Shown one piece after another: positions 1-10,478 of a stretch of DNA of 64,000 nt. Source of the DNA: Paenibacillus sp. PCH8 (lineage in GTDB: Bacteria; Bacillota; Bacilli; Paenibacillales; Paenibacillaceae); assembly GCF_002968835.1 (NCBI RefSeq), contig NZ_PKQK01000001.1, positions 1-64,000 on the forward strand, read 5' to 3'. The position numbers and the translations under genes were made by a program. The notes below the pieces were generated by a model that saw only the letters and a list, made by a program, of their open reading frames with translations, had not been told where the DNA came from and did no database searches. Numbering within the stretch: the stretch's first letter is position 1; each line of letters begins with the position of its first letter.

Positions 1-1438
1 AAGTAACGCTGTCCGTGTAGGGAATAGTGGCGTCAGCATTGCCATGCCGAATCCAGAACGGCGGATCATCTGGTGAAGCATACGTGCCCGGCATGGCAAG
101 TCTGGCCTGTTCCGGAACATCGAATGCGCGATGTCCGCCAAAGAGAGACGTTACCGAGCTATAGTTATTGGCAAATGTCGTCGTAAAATCAGCAGGTCCG
201 TACCAGTCGGCTACAGCCTGCACTTTATCCGAATACTCAGGCCATCCGCCAGAACCTTCAAGATCAGGTACCTCTACCGTTGCTCCTGTATCGAGCACTA
301 CCGTATCACCGGCGACCACGTCCCCTGTTGTCCCGAGTAATGCAGCCAGATGGCCGCCCGCAGATGAGCCCCAGACGCCGATACGACTCGGGTCCAGATT
401 GTACTGGGCTGCATTCGCTCGCAAATATCGGATAGCAAGCTTCACATCCTGAATCTGGGCAGGGAAAGCAGCCTCAGATGTCAGCCGGTAGTCCAGAGAT
501 ACACCGATGTAACCGCGTTTGAGTACATAATTGCATATGGAGTTCAATGCCTGCTTCCGATCCCCGTGATTCCACCCACCTCCATGGATATAGATCATAA
601 CTGGCATCGGTTCAGATGCCGCTGTCTCGGAAACCGCAATGGATGAATACATTGCCCGCCCACCAGCCATGCCAATCTCTACATCCTCATATAAAGTTAC
701 TCCTGACGGTGGCGTAAATTCAGTAGTTTCTTCTCCAGGCTGCACAGGGGATGGGGCAGGCGTTATGCCTGGGATGGCCTGACCGTAAATGGCAACATTG
801 TCGATATACATATTAGCCTGCATCACACCTCCTGTCCGAAAACGAATGTTCACTGTACTGTTATTGTTCGCTTCCGCACCCAGTGACCAGCTTTTAAGTG
901 TATTGCCCTCTTTGTTCTTCACATCCGGAGTACCTGGAGGAAGTTCATACGTCTCCAGCGTTGCCCAGGAAATACCTCCGTCCTTCGACCACTCAATCAT
1001 CACGCTTCCACTTATATAGGAGGAAGCACGCGTGTAGTAGCTTAGTCGGATATTTCCATATCCGGTCAGATTTAGCGGCAGCGCGAGGGCATCGGTTCCG
1101 TCCATCTTGACCATGTTGGGCAGCGACGGAGCGGTTGTGGAAGAAGACGTTTTGGCCTTGCTCCCACCCGCCCCTTCCTGCAACCAGGGAGCTCTTAATG
1201 CAAATCCACCTGTAGAGCCAAAATTATCCGGGTCATCAAAATTTTCCGCGTAAATCTCCAGCTCGGGTCCCTCTGGATCCGGGATATTCTCTTCCTGCGT
1301 AGCATTTATAATAGAGCGAGAAACGCCGTCATGCATTGCCCGGACTTCTGGCACGGGAACGATGGTGCCGCTAATAAGAATCACAGACATGGCAACAAGT
1401 ACAACTCGTTTTTTCCACGTTTTGAACAAGTCATTCAC
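1..1438 (-). CDS. Secreted alpha/beta-hydrolase esterase with N-terminal binding-type domain (3' end outside window)
   Basis: Probable exported carbohydrate esterase or lipase-like hydrolase. I chose a GTG start because GGAGGGG lies 6 nt upstream; the nearby ATG is in a frame that stops at once. The N-terminus has a basic, hydrophobic signal peptide of about 30 residues. A beta-rich, jelly-roll-like region follows (about residues 50-210). The hydrolase domain shows the oxyanion motif HGGGW and the nucleophile motif GSSAGG. The catalytic His would lie past the window edge. These are hallmarks of the hormone-sensitive-lipase-like (alpha/beta hydrolase 3) family. It sits downstream of a sugar-binding lipoprotein gene in the same orientation, so removal of acetyl or other ester groups from the polysaccharide handled by this cluster is a reasonable inference. 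The substrate cannot be told from sequence. Confidence 0.85.
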   Translation of the reverse strand, partial: MNDLFKTWKKRVVLVAMSVILISGTIVPVPEVRAMHDGVSRSIINATQEENIPDPEGPELEIYAENFDDPDNFGSTGGFALRAPWLQEGAGGSKAKTSSSTTAPSLPNMVKMDGTDALALPLNLTGYGNIRLSYYTRASSYISGSVMIEWSKDGGISWATLETYELPPGTPDVKNKEGNTLKSWSLGAEANNNSTVNIRFRTGGVMQANMYIDNVAIYGQAIPGITPAPSPVQPGEETTEFTPPSGVTLYEDVEIGMAGGRAMYSSIAVSETAASEPMPVMIYIHGGGWNHGDRKQALNSICNYVLKRGYIGVSLDYRLTSEAAFPAQIQDVKLAIRYLRANAAQYNLDPSRIGVWGSSAGGHLAALLGTTGDVVAGDTVVLDTGATVEVPDLEGSGGWPEYSDKVQAVADWYGPADFTTTFANNYSSVTSLFGGHRAFDVPEQARLAMPGTYASPDDPPFWIRHGNADATIPYTDSVT

Positions 1439-1517
1439 TTGTATCCCCTCCGCACGGTAGTCAAATCTCCTGACATTATGAGACCTTACGATCTGTCCGT
1501 TCTCCGGAGCTGCAATA

Positions 1518-3071
1518 CTAGCGACGCGGCAAAGATACCCCTTCACCGTTCTTGAATTTCTGCGTAGCTTCCTCGATGGCTTGATCGCCACCTTTGGATT
1601 TCCACTCCTCAATGACCTTGGGCCAATCGGAGATTGGTTCCTTCCCATAAACCATTTTGATCATGTGCGTGAGCAAAACCTGAGGAGGTGTATCCGAATT
1701 GGGAGCAATATCGGGATTCTGTACAAAGGTCTCCAAACGTGGATCAAAGTTGATGCCATCCCGGCCTTCTTTGGCTAAAATGGTATCGTATATATTCATT
1801 AGCTTTCTGCCTTCTTCGGTCAGTGATAATGAGCCTTTGTTGTACGTTGTGTCCTGTACGAACCATAAGAACGACTGACGGTAACGCTCTTCGTCCACAC
1901 CCGTGGAATCGGTTGGCGCTGTGTATGAAATCACACCATTATCCTCTGTGTATGTCTCGCCTTCCGTGCCGTACGTGAAGAACTTCTCCGCTTCATCAGA
2001 CACCATCCAGTTAAAGAAACGGACAATCGAAGCTGGATCAGCGGCATCCTTATTAATAAAGTAGGCACGTGTCACCGGGCCGTACAGATAATAACCGCCT
2101 TTGCCATCTGGGCCGACAGGCGAGGGGATAATTTCGATTTTGGCATCGGGAACCGACGCTTTAATCTGCTTCTCCCATTGGATCAGTTCATTGGCGTTCA
2201 TGGACCACATGCCCGCCTTGCCGGAGAGAATCGTATTTTTGAATACAGTGGAATTGATGGTCGCGAACTCTTTATTAATCAGCCCTTCCTCGTACATCGT
2301 CTTATAGACAGTTAGGGCTTGCTGCATATTCTCGTTATCCATGAATTTCGGTACAACCTGATCGCCCTGCTGCTCCATCATGGACAGGAATTGTTGCACG
2401 TCATAGGCACCGAAAAAGGTATCTGCATATTTGAAATCCTCCCGTCCCATATACGGGTTCTCCACGCCGAGATTCTTAAAGGCACGCAGAACATCCAATG
2501 TTTCCTCAACCGTGGTAGGCACCGGCAGTCCGGTTTGATCCAGCAAATCTTTGCGAATCCAGGTAGCCCGGCGGGATGGATTGGATAAATATTCAGGTAT
2601 GGCATAGATCTTGCCGTCATGGGTTACCTGGTCCCAAGCTTCCTTTGGCACGGCTTTGAGCAAATCCTGCCCGTATTGCTGCAACAGTTCATCCAGCGGC
2701 TGGAATACTCCAGCTTTGACCGATCCGGCCATCTCTTTGCCATTGACGCCACCGTCACCCTGCACCACATCAGGAATATCGTTGGTGGCAAACATTTGGA
2801 CCATTTTCTGCTCATATTCCTTATGGGGCACCAGGACGATTTTCAGATCAGTATGGGTGAGATCCTCCAGCTTCTTGACCCATTTATCCTTGTTAATGTC
2901 CGGCGACTTCTCCACATACGTATACGCCAGCGTACGCAGCGACATGGAGAATTTCGTTATGCCATCTCCCCCGCCCTCACCGGATGCCGTCGTTCCGTTC
3001 CCCTTACTGCACCCTGTCATGACGGATGCCGCCAGCAAGATCGCCATGCCTGAGACCATCCACTTTTTCAT
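1518..3071 (-). CDS. ABC transporter extracellular sugar-binding lipoprotein (LplA/LipO-like)
   Basis: This 517-residue protein starts with a lipoprotein signal peptide ending in the lipobox MTGC, so it should be lipid-anchored outside the membrane. Length and overall features fit the large family-1 extracellular solute-binding proteins that pair with LplB/YtcP-type permeases and bring oligosaccharides to the transporter. The start is supported by AGAGGGG upstream of ATG. It is separated from the lyase gene upstream by about 400 bp that hold a hairpin and a cre-like site, so it may be transcribed separately or at a higher level. Matching permeases lie at 9588-11456 in the same cluster. The ligand is inferred to be a fragment of an acidic or decorated plant polysaccharide. 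Confidence 0.88.
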   Translation of the reverse strand: MKKWMVSGMAILLAASVMTGCSKGNGTTASGEGGGDGITKFSMSLRTLAYTYVEKSPDINKDKWVKKLEDLTHTDLKIVLVPHKEYEQKMVQMFATNDIPDVVQGDGGVNGKEMAGSVKAGVFQPLDELLQQYGQDLLKAVPKEAWDQVTHDGKIYAIPEYLSNPSRRATWIRKDLLDQTGLPVPTTVEETLDVLRAFKNLGVENPYMGREDFKYADTFFGAYDVQQFLSMMEQQGDQVVPKFMDNENMQQALTVYKTMYEEGLINKEFATINSTVFKNTILSGKAGMWSMNANELIQWEKQIKASVPDAKIEIIPSPVGPDGKGGYYLYGPVTRAYFINKDAADPASIVRFFNWMVSDEAEKFFTYGTEGETYTEDNGVISYTAPTDSTGVDEERYRQSFLWFVQDTTYNKGSLSLTEEGRKLMNIYDTILAKEGRDGINFDPRLETFVQNPDIAPNSDTPPQVLLTHMIKMVYGKEPISDWPKVIEEWKSKGGDQAIEEATQKFKNGEGVSLPRR

Positions 3072-3118
3072 ACTACCCCTCTTTTCATCCGGATTTAGAT
3101 TTAGGTACTTCTCGTCGG

Positions 3119-3131
3119 TGAAGCGCTTTCA
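3119..3131. promoter_or_regulatory. cre-like operator upstream of the solute-binding protein gene
   Basis: TGAAGCGCTTTCA is a near-palindrome resembling a CcpA-binding cre site, but it is one base shorter than the consensus between the TG and CA ends. It lies about 50 bp upstream of the binding-protein start, where carbon catabolite control would be expected. Assignment rests on sequence likeness only. Confidence 0.4.
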
Positions 3132-3141
3132 TAAAGATGAT

Positions 3142-3178
3142 AAAACATCCCCACCGCCTGTAACAATGGGGATGTTTT
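3142..3178 (-). terminator. Hairpin between lyase and binding-protein genes
   Basis: An 11-bp perfect inverted repeat (AAAACATCCCC and its complement) with a short loop; the minus-strand copy ends in TTTT. It could end transcription from the lyase gene, or act as an attenuator or processing hairpin that sets the level of the downstream binding protein. Confidence 0.55.
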
Positions 3179-3469
3179 AGATGAGATTGCGTTTTCTTTA
3201 GGTCAGTACTCAGAGTTCAACAGCATCCAGTCATATAGCACCTTATAAATTGAACATACAAGCTTTACACTCAGCCACTCCGATTGCAGTCTCCTCTTCC
3301 GATCGCTGTTATCCCCAGATTTTTTTTATTCCCTTTCCAAAGGGAAACATCCGGGGATAAGCGTATGCTTCCGATGTAGCTTTCTTACAGAAATCTTTTA
3401 GCGAACGCTTCGCTTCTTCAAATGGCTTCTGCACTCTTCGTTCTTGTGTAAATATTCAGTTCATCTTAT
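3179..3469. other. Intergenic region with nested inverted repeat
   Basis: No coding sequence is seen. At 3309-3360 there is a nested palindrome: outer arms TTATCCCCAGAT and ATCCGGGGATAA, inner arms TTCCCTTT and AAAGGGAA. On the minus strand it has no U-tract in the place a terminator needs, so it is more likely an RNA processing or stability structure at the 3' end of the lyase transcript. Confidence 0.4.
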
Positions 3470-5838
3470 CTAGTACGTCTTGGATACCTCGATCTTCTTT
3501 GTTACACCCTTGTCGGTAAAATAGAGATGGATGCCGTGATCCTGGTCATCGATGAAATAGGGGACATACTTAGGCTCCTGGATCTTATACGGCACAAGTA
3601 GAGTCACAATCCTGTGACTTGAAGCTGGCCGTGTCTCCGCGCTTAGATGATAATGCCTTTCCAGCCCTTCGTACTCTGCCGGGTCCACCTCTGCGAATCG
3701 ATCTGTCTGGCTGAGCGACAGTTCACCGGAAGAAGCATAGACAAACGTCCCCTCTAATCCTGCCTTCATCCCGTTCAGTCGGAAGCTTTGCCCTTTCAGT
3801 TGTAGCGGGTGCAGCGCATGGAACAGCCATTGAACGCTGTCCGGCTTCTCCAGATCAATGTGGTCCACAATGACGAAGTAGGATGATTGCAGAAAATGAA
3901 TCTCCCGCACCACACGTTTCACATGGGGTACGGTGCTGGCATAGGCATCGGTCGCTACAGCACGTACATAACCATCGCCGTCCCGCCAATAGGCTTCTTC
4001 AATCTGTCCTGTTGCGGCCATATTCAGCACCTTATTGTTCTCGGCGTACTGTCCTGCTCCACCAATCAGCAGGTTGTTCTTGGAGCGCGTCTGCCTGCGC
4101 CATTCTCGGTGGAATGAGCTGCCGTGCGCGATATAGTAGCCCGTATCTGCCGCCAGCGGATCGCCAAACGCATGCAATGTGAAGCTGTTCTGATCCGCAT
4201 GACTGTGGCTAATGGAGCCGTAGCGACTGGACTTGAGCAACAGCATGATATGCTCATCCGCATTATCCATTCGGTGATGCATCGCCACCCATCCTACGTC
4301 CCGGAACCACTTGAGCGGTTCGATGCCTACAGGGGCCTCTTCCTCCACCTGCGGGTAATCATGGCGGTATACCAAGTCGTCAAAGTTAAAGTCCCACCAC
4401 CCGTAGTTATAAAAAGCTCCCTCTGTCCCCGGATCGGATTGGCGTACACGCTCAAAGTACCACTGGTACCAGCGGTTACCTGTAACACCCGCCAGCTGGC
4501 GGACAAGATAGCCTGTTTTCAAGTTGACAGGGTCACCCAGCGTAGACTGATCCCCAAAGCTGGCTCGCCGCGCATCAGGCGGATACACGTAGAGCGGAAA
4601 ATCCCCGGTACGCTCGAAAAACGGTCGACGGAAAAAGTCGATACCCGCATAGTTTCGTAACAAATTCATCGCTTCCGTCACATAGGCCATGCCTGTTGTC
4701 CAGTACATCGGGCCTTCGGCCCAGCCGCCATCACTGCCTCCCCATGGAGAGTATAAACAGGCGAAATAGTCGACGGCATAATCCAGCCACTGTGCAGCCT
4801 GCTGCTCTTCATGCAACAAGGCCATACAGCAGGGCACAAGGACAGAGGATAATGAGCGCACCGCATGGCTGTCGTAAGGCACATGATGGATCTTCGAGCG
4901 AACCATCACATGCTGTGCCACCTGCTCTGTCCGTCGCATCAAACTGCACCTCACCGCATGTCGCTCTTCGCTGTTCAGCTCATCATGCAGCCAGTCATAA
5001 CCCCAAGCAAGCGCGGCGGCAACACGAAAGGCCGCCTCATCGTTATAATCGCGGGAGGTCGTTCCCTCCGTATCCCAAGCCGCCACATGTAACAGCCAAG
5101 CTTTCGCCGCTTCCAGCAGCCGTTCGTCACGAAGCACCCGGCCAGCGATGCTGAGATGACGAACCGCATATAATACTTCCTGACAGTCAATATACATTTG
5201 TCTCCACAACGCAGCGACACGTTTGTTCTCCGGGTAAGGCAGCGGTTCACAGATCGGCTCGCGGTTGGCCCACGGTTCCACGGATTTTGCCATAAACGCA
5301 TCCCAGCCACAATATGTGGAATCGGACGCGATGCCCTCTACGAGTGACTTTAGCCCACTCTCTCCGAGCCACAGCCGGGGTGGGATGTATCCGTGGAATC
5401 GTACCTCTCTGCCCGGGAAGGTAGGGGGGTCTCAGGCAATTCCGTTGGCACCGTGAATCGCCGTACCTCACTCCATGCCGACAGTTCCTGCGGTTTCCCC
5501 TGCGAGGCATCTGCTTCGGCTTCGCTTCCTTGCTGCACTGAATAATCTACAAGCAGCGCATATCGCCAATAATAGTCCCCCGGTTCAAATACCCGATCTG
5601 GCGTAAAAAAATTATACGGGAGCTGCGCAAAGGTCATCGTCTCTTCTTCCTGAAAAGAAGGGCTCCCCGACACTTGCAGCAGATAGGCATTCTCATCCTC
5701 TTGCTGTGCCGCCATCCAGGTAAACCTCGGCGGATTCTCTGCCAGAACGGTATGTTCGTCAGGTGCATAGTCCACATGGAACGGCCCGCTAATGGGTTGG
5801 TATAACGGTCTTTCTCCCAGCTTCTGCTTCACTTCCAT
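3470..5838 (-). pseudogene. Heparinase II/III-like polysaccharide lyase (DUF4962-type), interrupted by one frameshift
   Basis: Two adjacent frames make one protein of about 789 residues. The N-terminal 160 residues form a beta-sandwich-like, DUF4962-type domain. The long C-terminal part has an alpha-toroid and then a sheet region with the SHSHADQNSF segment typical of heparinase II/III lyases, which cleave uronic-acid polysaccharides by beta-elimination. The frames join if one C is added to the short run at 5377-5380; the restored reading through the junction looks natural (RLWLGESGLKSLVEG). ATG at 5838 is chosen because AAGGAGGGG precedes it. It has no clear signal peptide, so it may act on imported oligosaccharides. 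The break may be a sequence error (see findings). If real, the gene is dead. Confidence 0.75.
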
Positions 5839-5871
5839 CGTTCGTCCCCTCCTTATCACCATGATGTAACA

Positions 5872-6639
5872 TCAACGCATATACATCCCGCCATTGATTT
5901 CAATCGTTTCCCCGGTTATAAAAGAACCCAGCTCGGAACACAGGTACAACGTCGCACCTGCCACATCCTCGGGATTTCCTTCTCGTCCAAGGGGAATGCT
6001 ATTTACCGCAGAAGATCGGCCTTCCTCCGAAGTAAACGTAGCGTGGAACGCCGTTTGCCCGATGAATCCCGGGGAGAGCGCATTAACCGTAATCCCGCCA
6101 GGAGCCAGCTCTTTGGCAAGCCCTTTGGTTAACGCCATGACAGCCGCCTTGGAGGCTGCGTAAATCGCTGCACCTGGACCGCCCCCATTATGGGCTGCTA
6201 CCGAAGTCAAATTGATAATTCGACCGCCTCCAGCCATCTTCATGCCAGGAATAACCGCTTTGGATACAAATACGGCGCTCTTCAGATTGACATCCATAAT
6301 CCGGCTGTAAAGCTCCTCACTCATCGTTTCAATGGGACTCCGCTCCACCAGATGCCCTGCATTATTAACCAGCAGATCAATCGGACCGCCGAAGCGCAGC
6401 GTAATATCCGCAACCATCGATTCAATCGCTTCCGTATTCGTCACATCTGCCTGAAATGCCGCTGCTTCACCGCCAGCATCCCGGATCGCGGCCACGACTT
6501 CCTCAGCCCGTTCCATATGATGCAGACCATTCACAGCAACCTTCGCCCCGCAACGAGCCAATGCTCCAGCAATGGCGGCGCCAATCCCTCCACTGGAACC
6601 TGTTACGAGCGCAATCTTGTTCTGCAAGTTGATATTCAT
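5872..6639 (-). CDS. Short-chain dehydrogenase/reductase
   Basis: This 255-residue NAD(P)-dependent oxidoreductase has the classical SDR marks: cofactor motif TGSSGGIG near residue 14, NNAG near residue 92, and the active-site YAASK near residue 160, with the usual family length. It resembles FabG- and KduD-type enzymes. Placed between the sensor kinase and lyase genes of a uronate-type utilization cluster, it may reduce or oxidize a sugar or keto-sugar acid released by the lyase. This role is inferred from position. GGGAGG lies upstream of the ATG. It is 33 bp from the lyase start and 36 bp from the kinase stop, consistent with one transcript. Confidence 0.88.
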   Translation of the reverse strand: MNINLQNKIALVTGSSGGIGAAIAGALARCGAKVAVNGLHHMERAEEVVAAIRDAGGEAAAFQADVTNTEAIESMVADITLRFGGPIDLLVNNAGHLVERSPIETMSEELYSRIMDVNLKSAVFVSKAVIPGMKMAGGGRIINLTSVAAHNGGGPGAAIYAASKAAVMALTKGLAKELAPGGITVNALSPGFIGQTAFHATFTSEEGRSSAVNSIPLGREGNPEDVAGATLYLCSELGSFITGETIEINGGMYMR

Positions 6640-6675
6640 GTTTGATCTTCCTCCCTATTATTGGTTTCAATTCAA

Positions 6676-8514
6676 TTAAATCCGCTTGCTGAGCTGATCC
6701 GCCGGAAGTGCCATCGTAATGGTCGTTCCCAAGCCTTCCTCACTCTCCATCATCAAACCGTACGTTTCTCCAAATACCAGTTGAATCCGGCGATGGACAT
6801 TCATAAGTCCGATGCCTCCGCGATGATAGACATTATCGGATTCTTCACCTGCCAGACGGTTCAGTTCCAGACGGCGACGCAGCTTTTCCAGGCGTGCCTC
6901 GCTCATGCCGATGCCATTATCCTGAACGATGATAAGAAAGCGATCTTTCCGACACCGAGCATCGATACGGATAAAGTGACCTGGCTCCATACCTCGCGGA
7001 AATGCATGTTGCAGCACATTTTCCACCAGTGGCTGGAGTGTAAGACGAACCATTTTTTCCAGCAACAGATCCGGTGCAATGATGACCTCAACTTCAAGCT
7101 CCCGACCCATACGATGCTTCATGATAGACAAGTAGGCCAGCACGTGCTTCAACTCATTGGCAACCGTAATTTCCTCCAGATTGGTCTGAATGGAATAACG
7201 GAGCATATGGGCCATCGATTCCACCATTTGTGCAATTTCTTCGGAGTCCTGTACGACGGCATAACATTTGATCGTCTCCAGGGTGTTGTAGAGAAAATGC
7301 GGATTGATCTGCAACTGAAGGGCCTGAAATTCCGCACGGTGTCGTTCCAGCGCCTCCTGCTGTAGCTCAATTTCCGACTTTTGGCGACGCAGCTCCGACT
7401 CGTATACACTCTCAATCATGTCCGACAAGCGACTGACCATCCGATTATAGCTGCGGATCAGCACCCCAATTTCGTCGCGCCTTTCCTTCATCTCCACCTT
7501 GTTCCAGATTCCCTTCTCCGTCTGTCTCATTCCGTTCATCAGCACCCGAATCGGTTCCACTTGGGATGCTCCGATCCGGTAGGCTACAACAAGCGCAGCG
7601 AGCAAGGTTCCTGCACCAACCCATAATGTAGCCGAACGGATCGTTGCAATCGGTCTTTGCAGCTCAGAGAGCGGCACAGAAGCGACAAAGCGCCAGTCCG
7701 AATAGGCAGAAAGCTCCGATATGAACAGCCGCTTGGTGCCATCCGTGTTCTGTTCCAATGACCCTGCCTCCATGTGCATAAGCCTGTTTACGGTGCTGGA
7801 CGGCATCGCCTTCTGTGCCTCTTCGTCCCCGGGTGTGTAGATGACCGTTCCGTTCTGATCCATCACATACTGATAGCCGTCCTGACCGAGATCGAGTTCT
7901 CCCCAAATGTTGTCAAGCTCCAGCACATTCACTTCCATCGCCAGCACTCCGTTTGGCGTATAGGAGGACACACCCCTGATCCGGCGTGCAATCGTAATGA
8001 CGTTGGCACTCTGTCCACTGTGAATACTGCGGGTAAGCAATGTCGATTCCCCATTTGCAGGGGTGGCCGCCAGCAGTTCCTTGTACTCCTGTGCCGTGTC
8101 GATATCCGGTATGCCGGCTGAATTCTGGTTGTCATCAATCACAACTCGCCCGTTTTCCCCGATAACATACAGGAACTTGATCTGCGGATATAACATAAAA
8201 ACAGGCGGAAACACGTTCGTTTTAATCTGACGGCTGTACTCGTAATAGGCATAACTGTCCTCCGAATTCATATCAAGGAAGTGCTTCACACTTCCGTTCG
8301 AGAGGATGGAGTAGGTCGCACGATCATAATTTTGCAAATACAGATCGGTCTGGTACGCCGTATTACGCATCGTTTGGGCGATGTTGTCCGCAAACTGGTC
8401 GTTCATTTCAGTCGAGGCATAGGTATAGATAAACAAACCGATAGCGGACAGGGACAACGTAATCACGATGGCAAAATGAAAGAACAGGCGGATCGACAGG
8501 CTGCGCTTCATCAT
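6676..8514 (-). CDS. YesM-like sensor histidine kinase
   Basis: This 612-residue membrane kinase has a transmembrane segment at about residues 8-30, an extracytoplasmic sensing region of about 250 residues, a second transmembrane segment near residue 290, a HAMP linker and a coiled coil. The kinase core has the signature INPHFLYNTL, whose His is the phospho-acceptor, and a C-terminal ATPase domain (DNGIGMS and GGIGLMNVHRR). It belongs to the YesM/LytS-type family that senses oligosaccharides or their binding proteins. Its start overlaps the stop of the response-regulator gene (ATGA), so the two are translationally coupled. It likely controls the sugar ABC transporter and lyase genes around it. 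Confidence 0.93.
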   Translation of the reverse strand: MMKRSLSIRLFFHFAIVITLSLSAIGLFIYTYASTEMNDQFADNIAQTMRNTAYQTDLYLQNYDRATYSILSNGSVKHFLDMNSEDSYAYYEYSRQIKTNVFPPVFMLYPQIKFLYVIGENGRVVIDDNQNSAGIPDIDTAQEYKELLAATPANGESTLLTRSIHSGQSANVITIARRIRGVSSYTPNGVLAMEVNVLELDNIWGELDLGQDGYQYVMDQNGTVIYTPGDEEAQKAMPSSTVNRLMHMEAGSLEQNTDGTKRLFISELSAYSDWRFVASVPLSELQRPIATIRSATLWVGAGTLLAALVVAYRIGASQVEPIRVLMNGMRQTEKGIWNKVEMKERRDEIGVLIRSYNRMVSRLSDMIESVYESELRRQKSEIELQQEALERHRAEFQALQLQINPHFLYNTLETIKCYAVVQDSEEIAQMVESMAHMLRYSIQTNLEEITVANELKHVLAYLSIMKHRMGRELEVEVIIAPDLLLEKMVRLTLQPLVENVLQHAFPRGMEPGHFIRIDARCRKDRFLIIVQDNGIGMSEARLEKLRRRLELNRLAGEESDNVYHRGGIGLMNVHRRIQLVFGETYGLMMESEEGLGTTITMALPADQLSKRI

Positions 8515-9550
8515 TGAATGCCCAACTTGCTGCGGTATTCGGACGGAGTCAGTCCAGTAATTTTCTTGAATGTCTTGGTAAAATGGGGATGATCCGCATA
8601 CCCCACTTCGTAGGAAATATCCGTAATCCGGTTGCCCGGCTGTTCCAGCATGCGTTTGGCCAGTTCCATTTTGCTTCGTATGCGGTATTGGATAAAGGTC
8701 TGACCTGTCGTCTGCTTGAACAGCTGGCTGAAGTAGGATGGGTTAAGTCCCAGCTTGGCAGCAATCTCATCCAGCGACACTTCACGGCGCAAATGCTTCT
8801 CGAGATAGGCTTTTGCTTCTTCCACCGGATGTTTGCGCTTGCCACTGCCCGCTCCTTGATCGTCTTCATTAACGTGTGAATCTCGTTGCCCAGAGCGTCG
8901 AAGCACTCTTTTGAGGAAGCGCTTACATTAATCTCCCAGGACGTACTCATCGTTCCGTTACCACGTGCATTCATTCGGGCTACAATCAGTTCCAGCAATT
9001 CCTGAAAAAGCTCCGCTGTCTGCTCAGGCATCAAGGCGTATGCCGGATAACGACCAGACCATGCTGCGAGCAGCTCTGTCACATCGGATTGCCTTAACTC
9101 CCATATGGCCTCTTCCAGACGCATGGCCCAATCGTTCAGCTCCCTCACGGGTACAAGGGATACCGCAGGCTTAACCTCTTCTGACGCCAACAATTTGAGC
9201 AGCTCATGAAGCTCCTGTCGTCCCACAGGCTTGAGCAGATATCGCTTTACCCCGTAATCCATACAGGCTCTTGCATATTCAAAGTCCGAATAACCGGAGA
9301 TCACAATAATACGCATCTTACTTCCTTGTTCGGATAAACGTCGACACAGCTCAATGCCATCCATCGTTGGCATGCGGATATCCGTAAACAGGATGTGTGG
9401 CCGAAAGACCTCTACCACCTGAAGGGCTTCTTCCCCATGCGCTGCCTGCCGAATCTCACAGTCGAACAGTCCCGCTTGCTCAATCATCTTCGCCAGACCC
9501 ATCCGAATCATCGGTTCATCGTCCGTAATCAAGATTCTGAACATCGCCAT
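8511..9550 (-). pseudogene. YesN-like response regulator with AraC-type HTH, interrupted by one frameshift
   Basis: The N-terminal receiver domain is complete: acidic pocket DDE, phospho-acceptor Asp in FTDIRMP, Thr/Ser in VISGYSD and Lys in LLKPVG. An AraC-type DNA-binding domain follows in a second frame, with the pattern LGLNPSYFSQLFKQ and SYEVGYADHPHFTKTFKK. The frames join if one base is added to the three-base C/G run at 8848-8850. Together they give about 346 residues, normal for YesN-like regulators. It is the partner of the kinase at 6676-8514 (ATGA overlap) and should activate the transporter and lyase genes. As written, the HTH would be lost, so the cluster could not respond. A sequencing error is the simpler reading. 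Confidence 0.8.
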
Positions 9551-9587
9551 TCCCCCGTTTTTCGTCAGATCTATATGCTGCTTGTAG

Positions 9588-10466
9588 TTAAGATTTGACG
9601 GAGCCGACCATGATTCCTTTTACAAAATGCTTTTGCAGGAAAGGGTAAATGATAATGATTGGCAAGGTGGCGATGATAATGGTCGCCATTTTGATGCCTT
9701 CCGGCGATGTATGTGCAAGGGTGCTATAGACGGCTGAACCCGGATCGACGGAAATATCGTCACTCTCAAACAGTTTCTTGAGTGTGACCTGAATCGGCCA
9801 CCAGGCTGGATCATTCAGATAATATAGGGCGGTGGAATACGCATTCCAGTGGCCAACTGCATAGAAAATGCCAAGTGATGCCATGGCCGGTTTGGACAAT
9901 GGAATGACGATACGCCAGATGATGCCAAACTCCCCACAGCCATCGATGCGGGCAGCGTCGATTAATTCACCCGGCAGCTGTACGAAGAACGAGCGCATGA
10001 CGAAAAAGTTAAAAGCATTAATCGCTCCTGGCACAATCAGAACCAGTGGATTGTTGACCAGATGCAGCTCTTTCATCAGGATAAAGTTCGGAATGAGCGG
10101 CGCCGAGAATACAACGGTTACCAGGACAAACATGACGACTACAGAGCGCCCCTTATACTCTGGACGGGAAACGGGATATGCCAGCGATGCCGTCGCGGCG
10201 AGATTGACCAGCGTTCCGAATAATGTCACCCCAACCGATACCGCAAAAGCCCGCCAGAACGAGGCATCCCCGAATACATATTCATAGTTGATCCAGGTAA
10301 AAGCAACAGGCCAGAAGCTGACCTTTCCGCCCATAATCGCTTCCGAGCTGCTAAATGATTGGGCTAGGACATTAATGAAAGGCAAAATCATCGTCAACGA
10401 GAGTAGCGTAAGAAAAACGAGATTTCCAATGCGGAATATACGGTAACGGACACTGGGGGTACGCAT
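9588..10466 (-). CDS. Sugar ABC transporter permease (YtcP/LplC-like)
   Basis: A 292-residue integral membrane protein with six predicted transmembrane segments. The EAA-like cytoplasmic loop for ATPase contact is visible near residues 185-205 (ELIDAARIDGCGEFGIIWRI). It belongs to the MalG-side permeases of carbohydrate uptake transporters. It follows the partner permease by 12 bp and precedes the response regulator. No ATPase gene is present in the cluster; such systems usually share a common MsmX-like ATPase encoded elsewhere. Confidence 0.93.
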   Translation of the reverse strand: MRTPSVRYRIFRIGNLVFLTLLSLTMILPFINVLAQSFSSSEAIMGGKVSFWPVAFTWINYEYVFGDASFWRAFAVSVGVTLFGTLVNLAATASLAYPVSRPEYKGRSVVVMFVLVTVVFSAPLIPNFILMKELHLVNNPLVLIVPGAINAFNFFVMRSFFVQLPGELIDAARIDGCGEFGIIWRIVIPLSKPAMASLGIFYAVGHWNAYSTALYYLNDPAWWPIQVTLKKLFESDDISVDPGSAVYSTLAHTSPEGIKMATIIIATLPIIIIYPFLQKHFVKGIMVGSVKS

Positions 10467-10478
10467 CTATCTCGCCTC

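Noticed and set aside
5377..5380. Phase variation at the G/C run in the lyase gene
   Set aside because: Runs of three to five bases are too short for usual slipped-strand switching, and the same kind of break occurs in unrelated genes.
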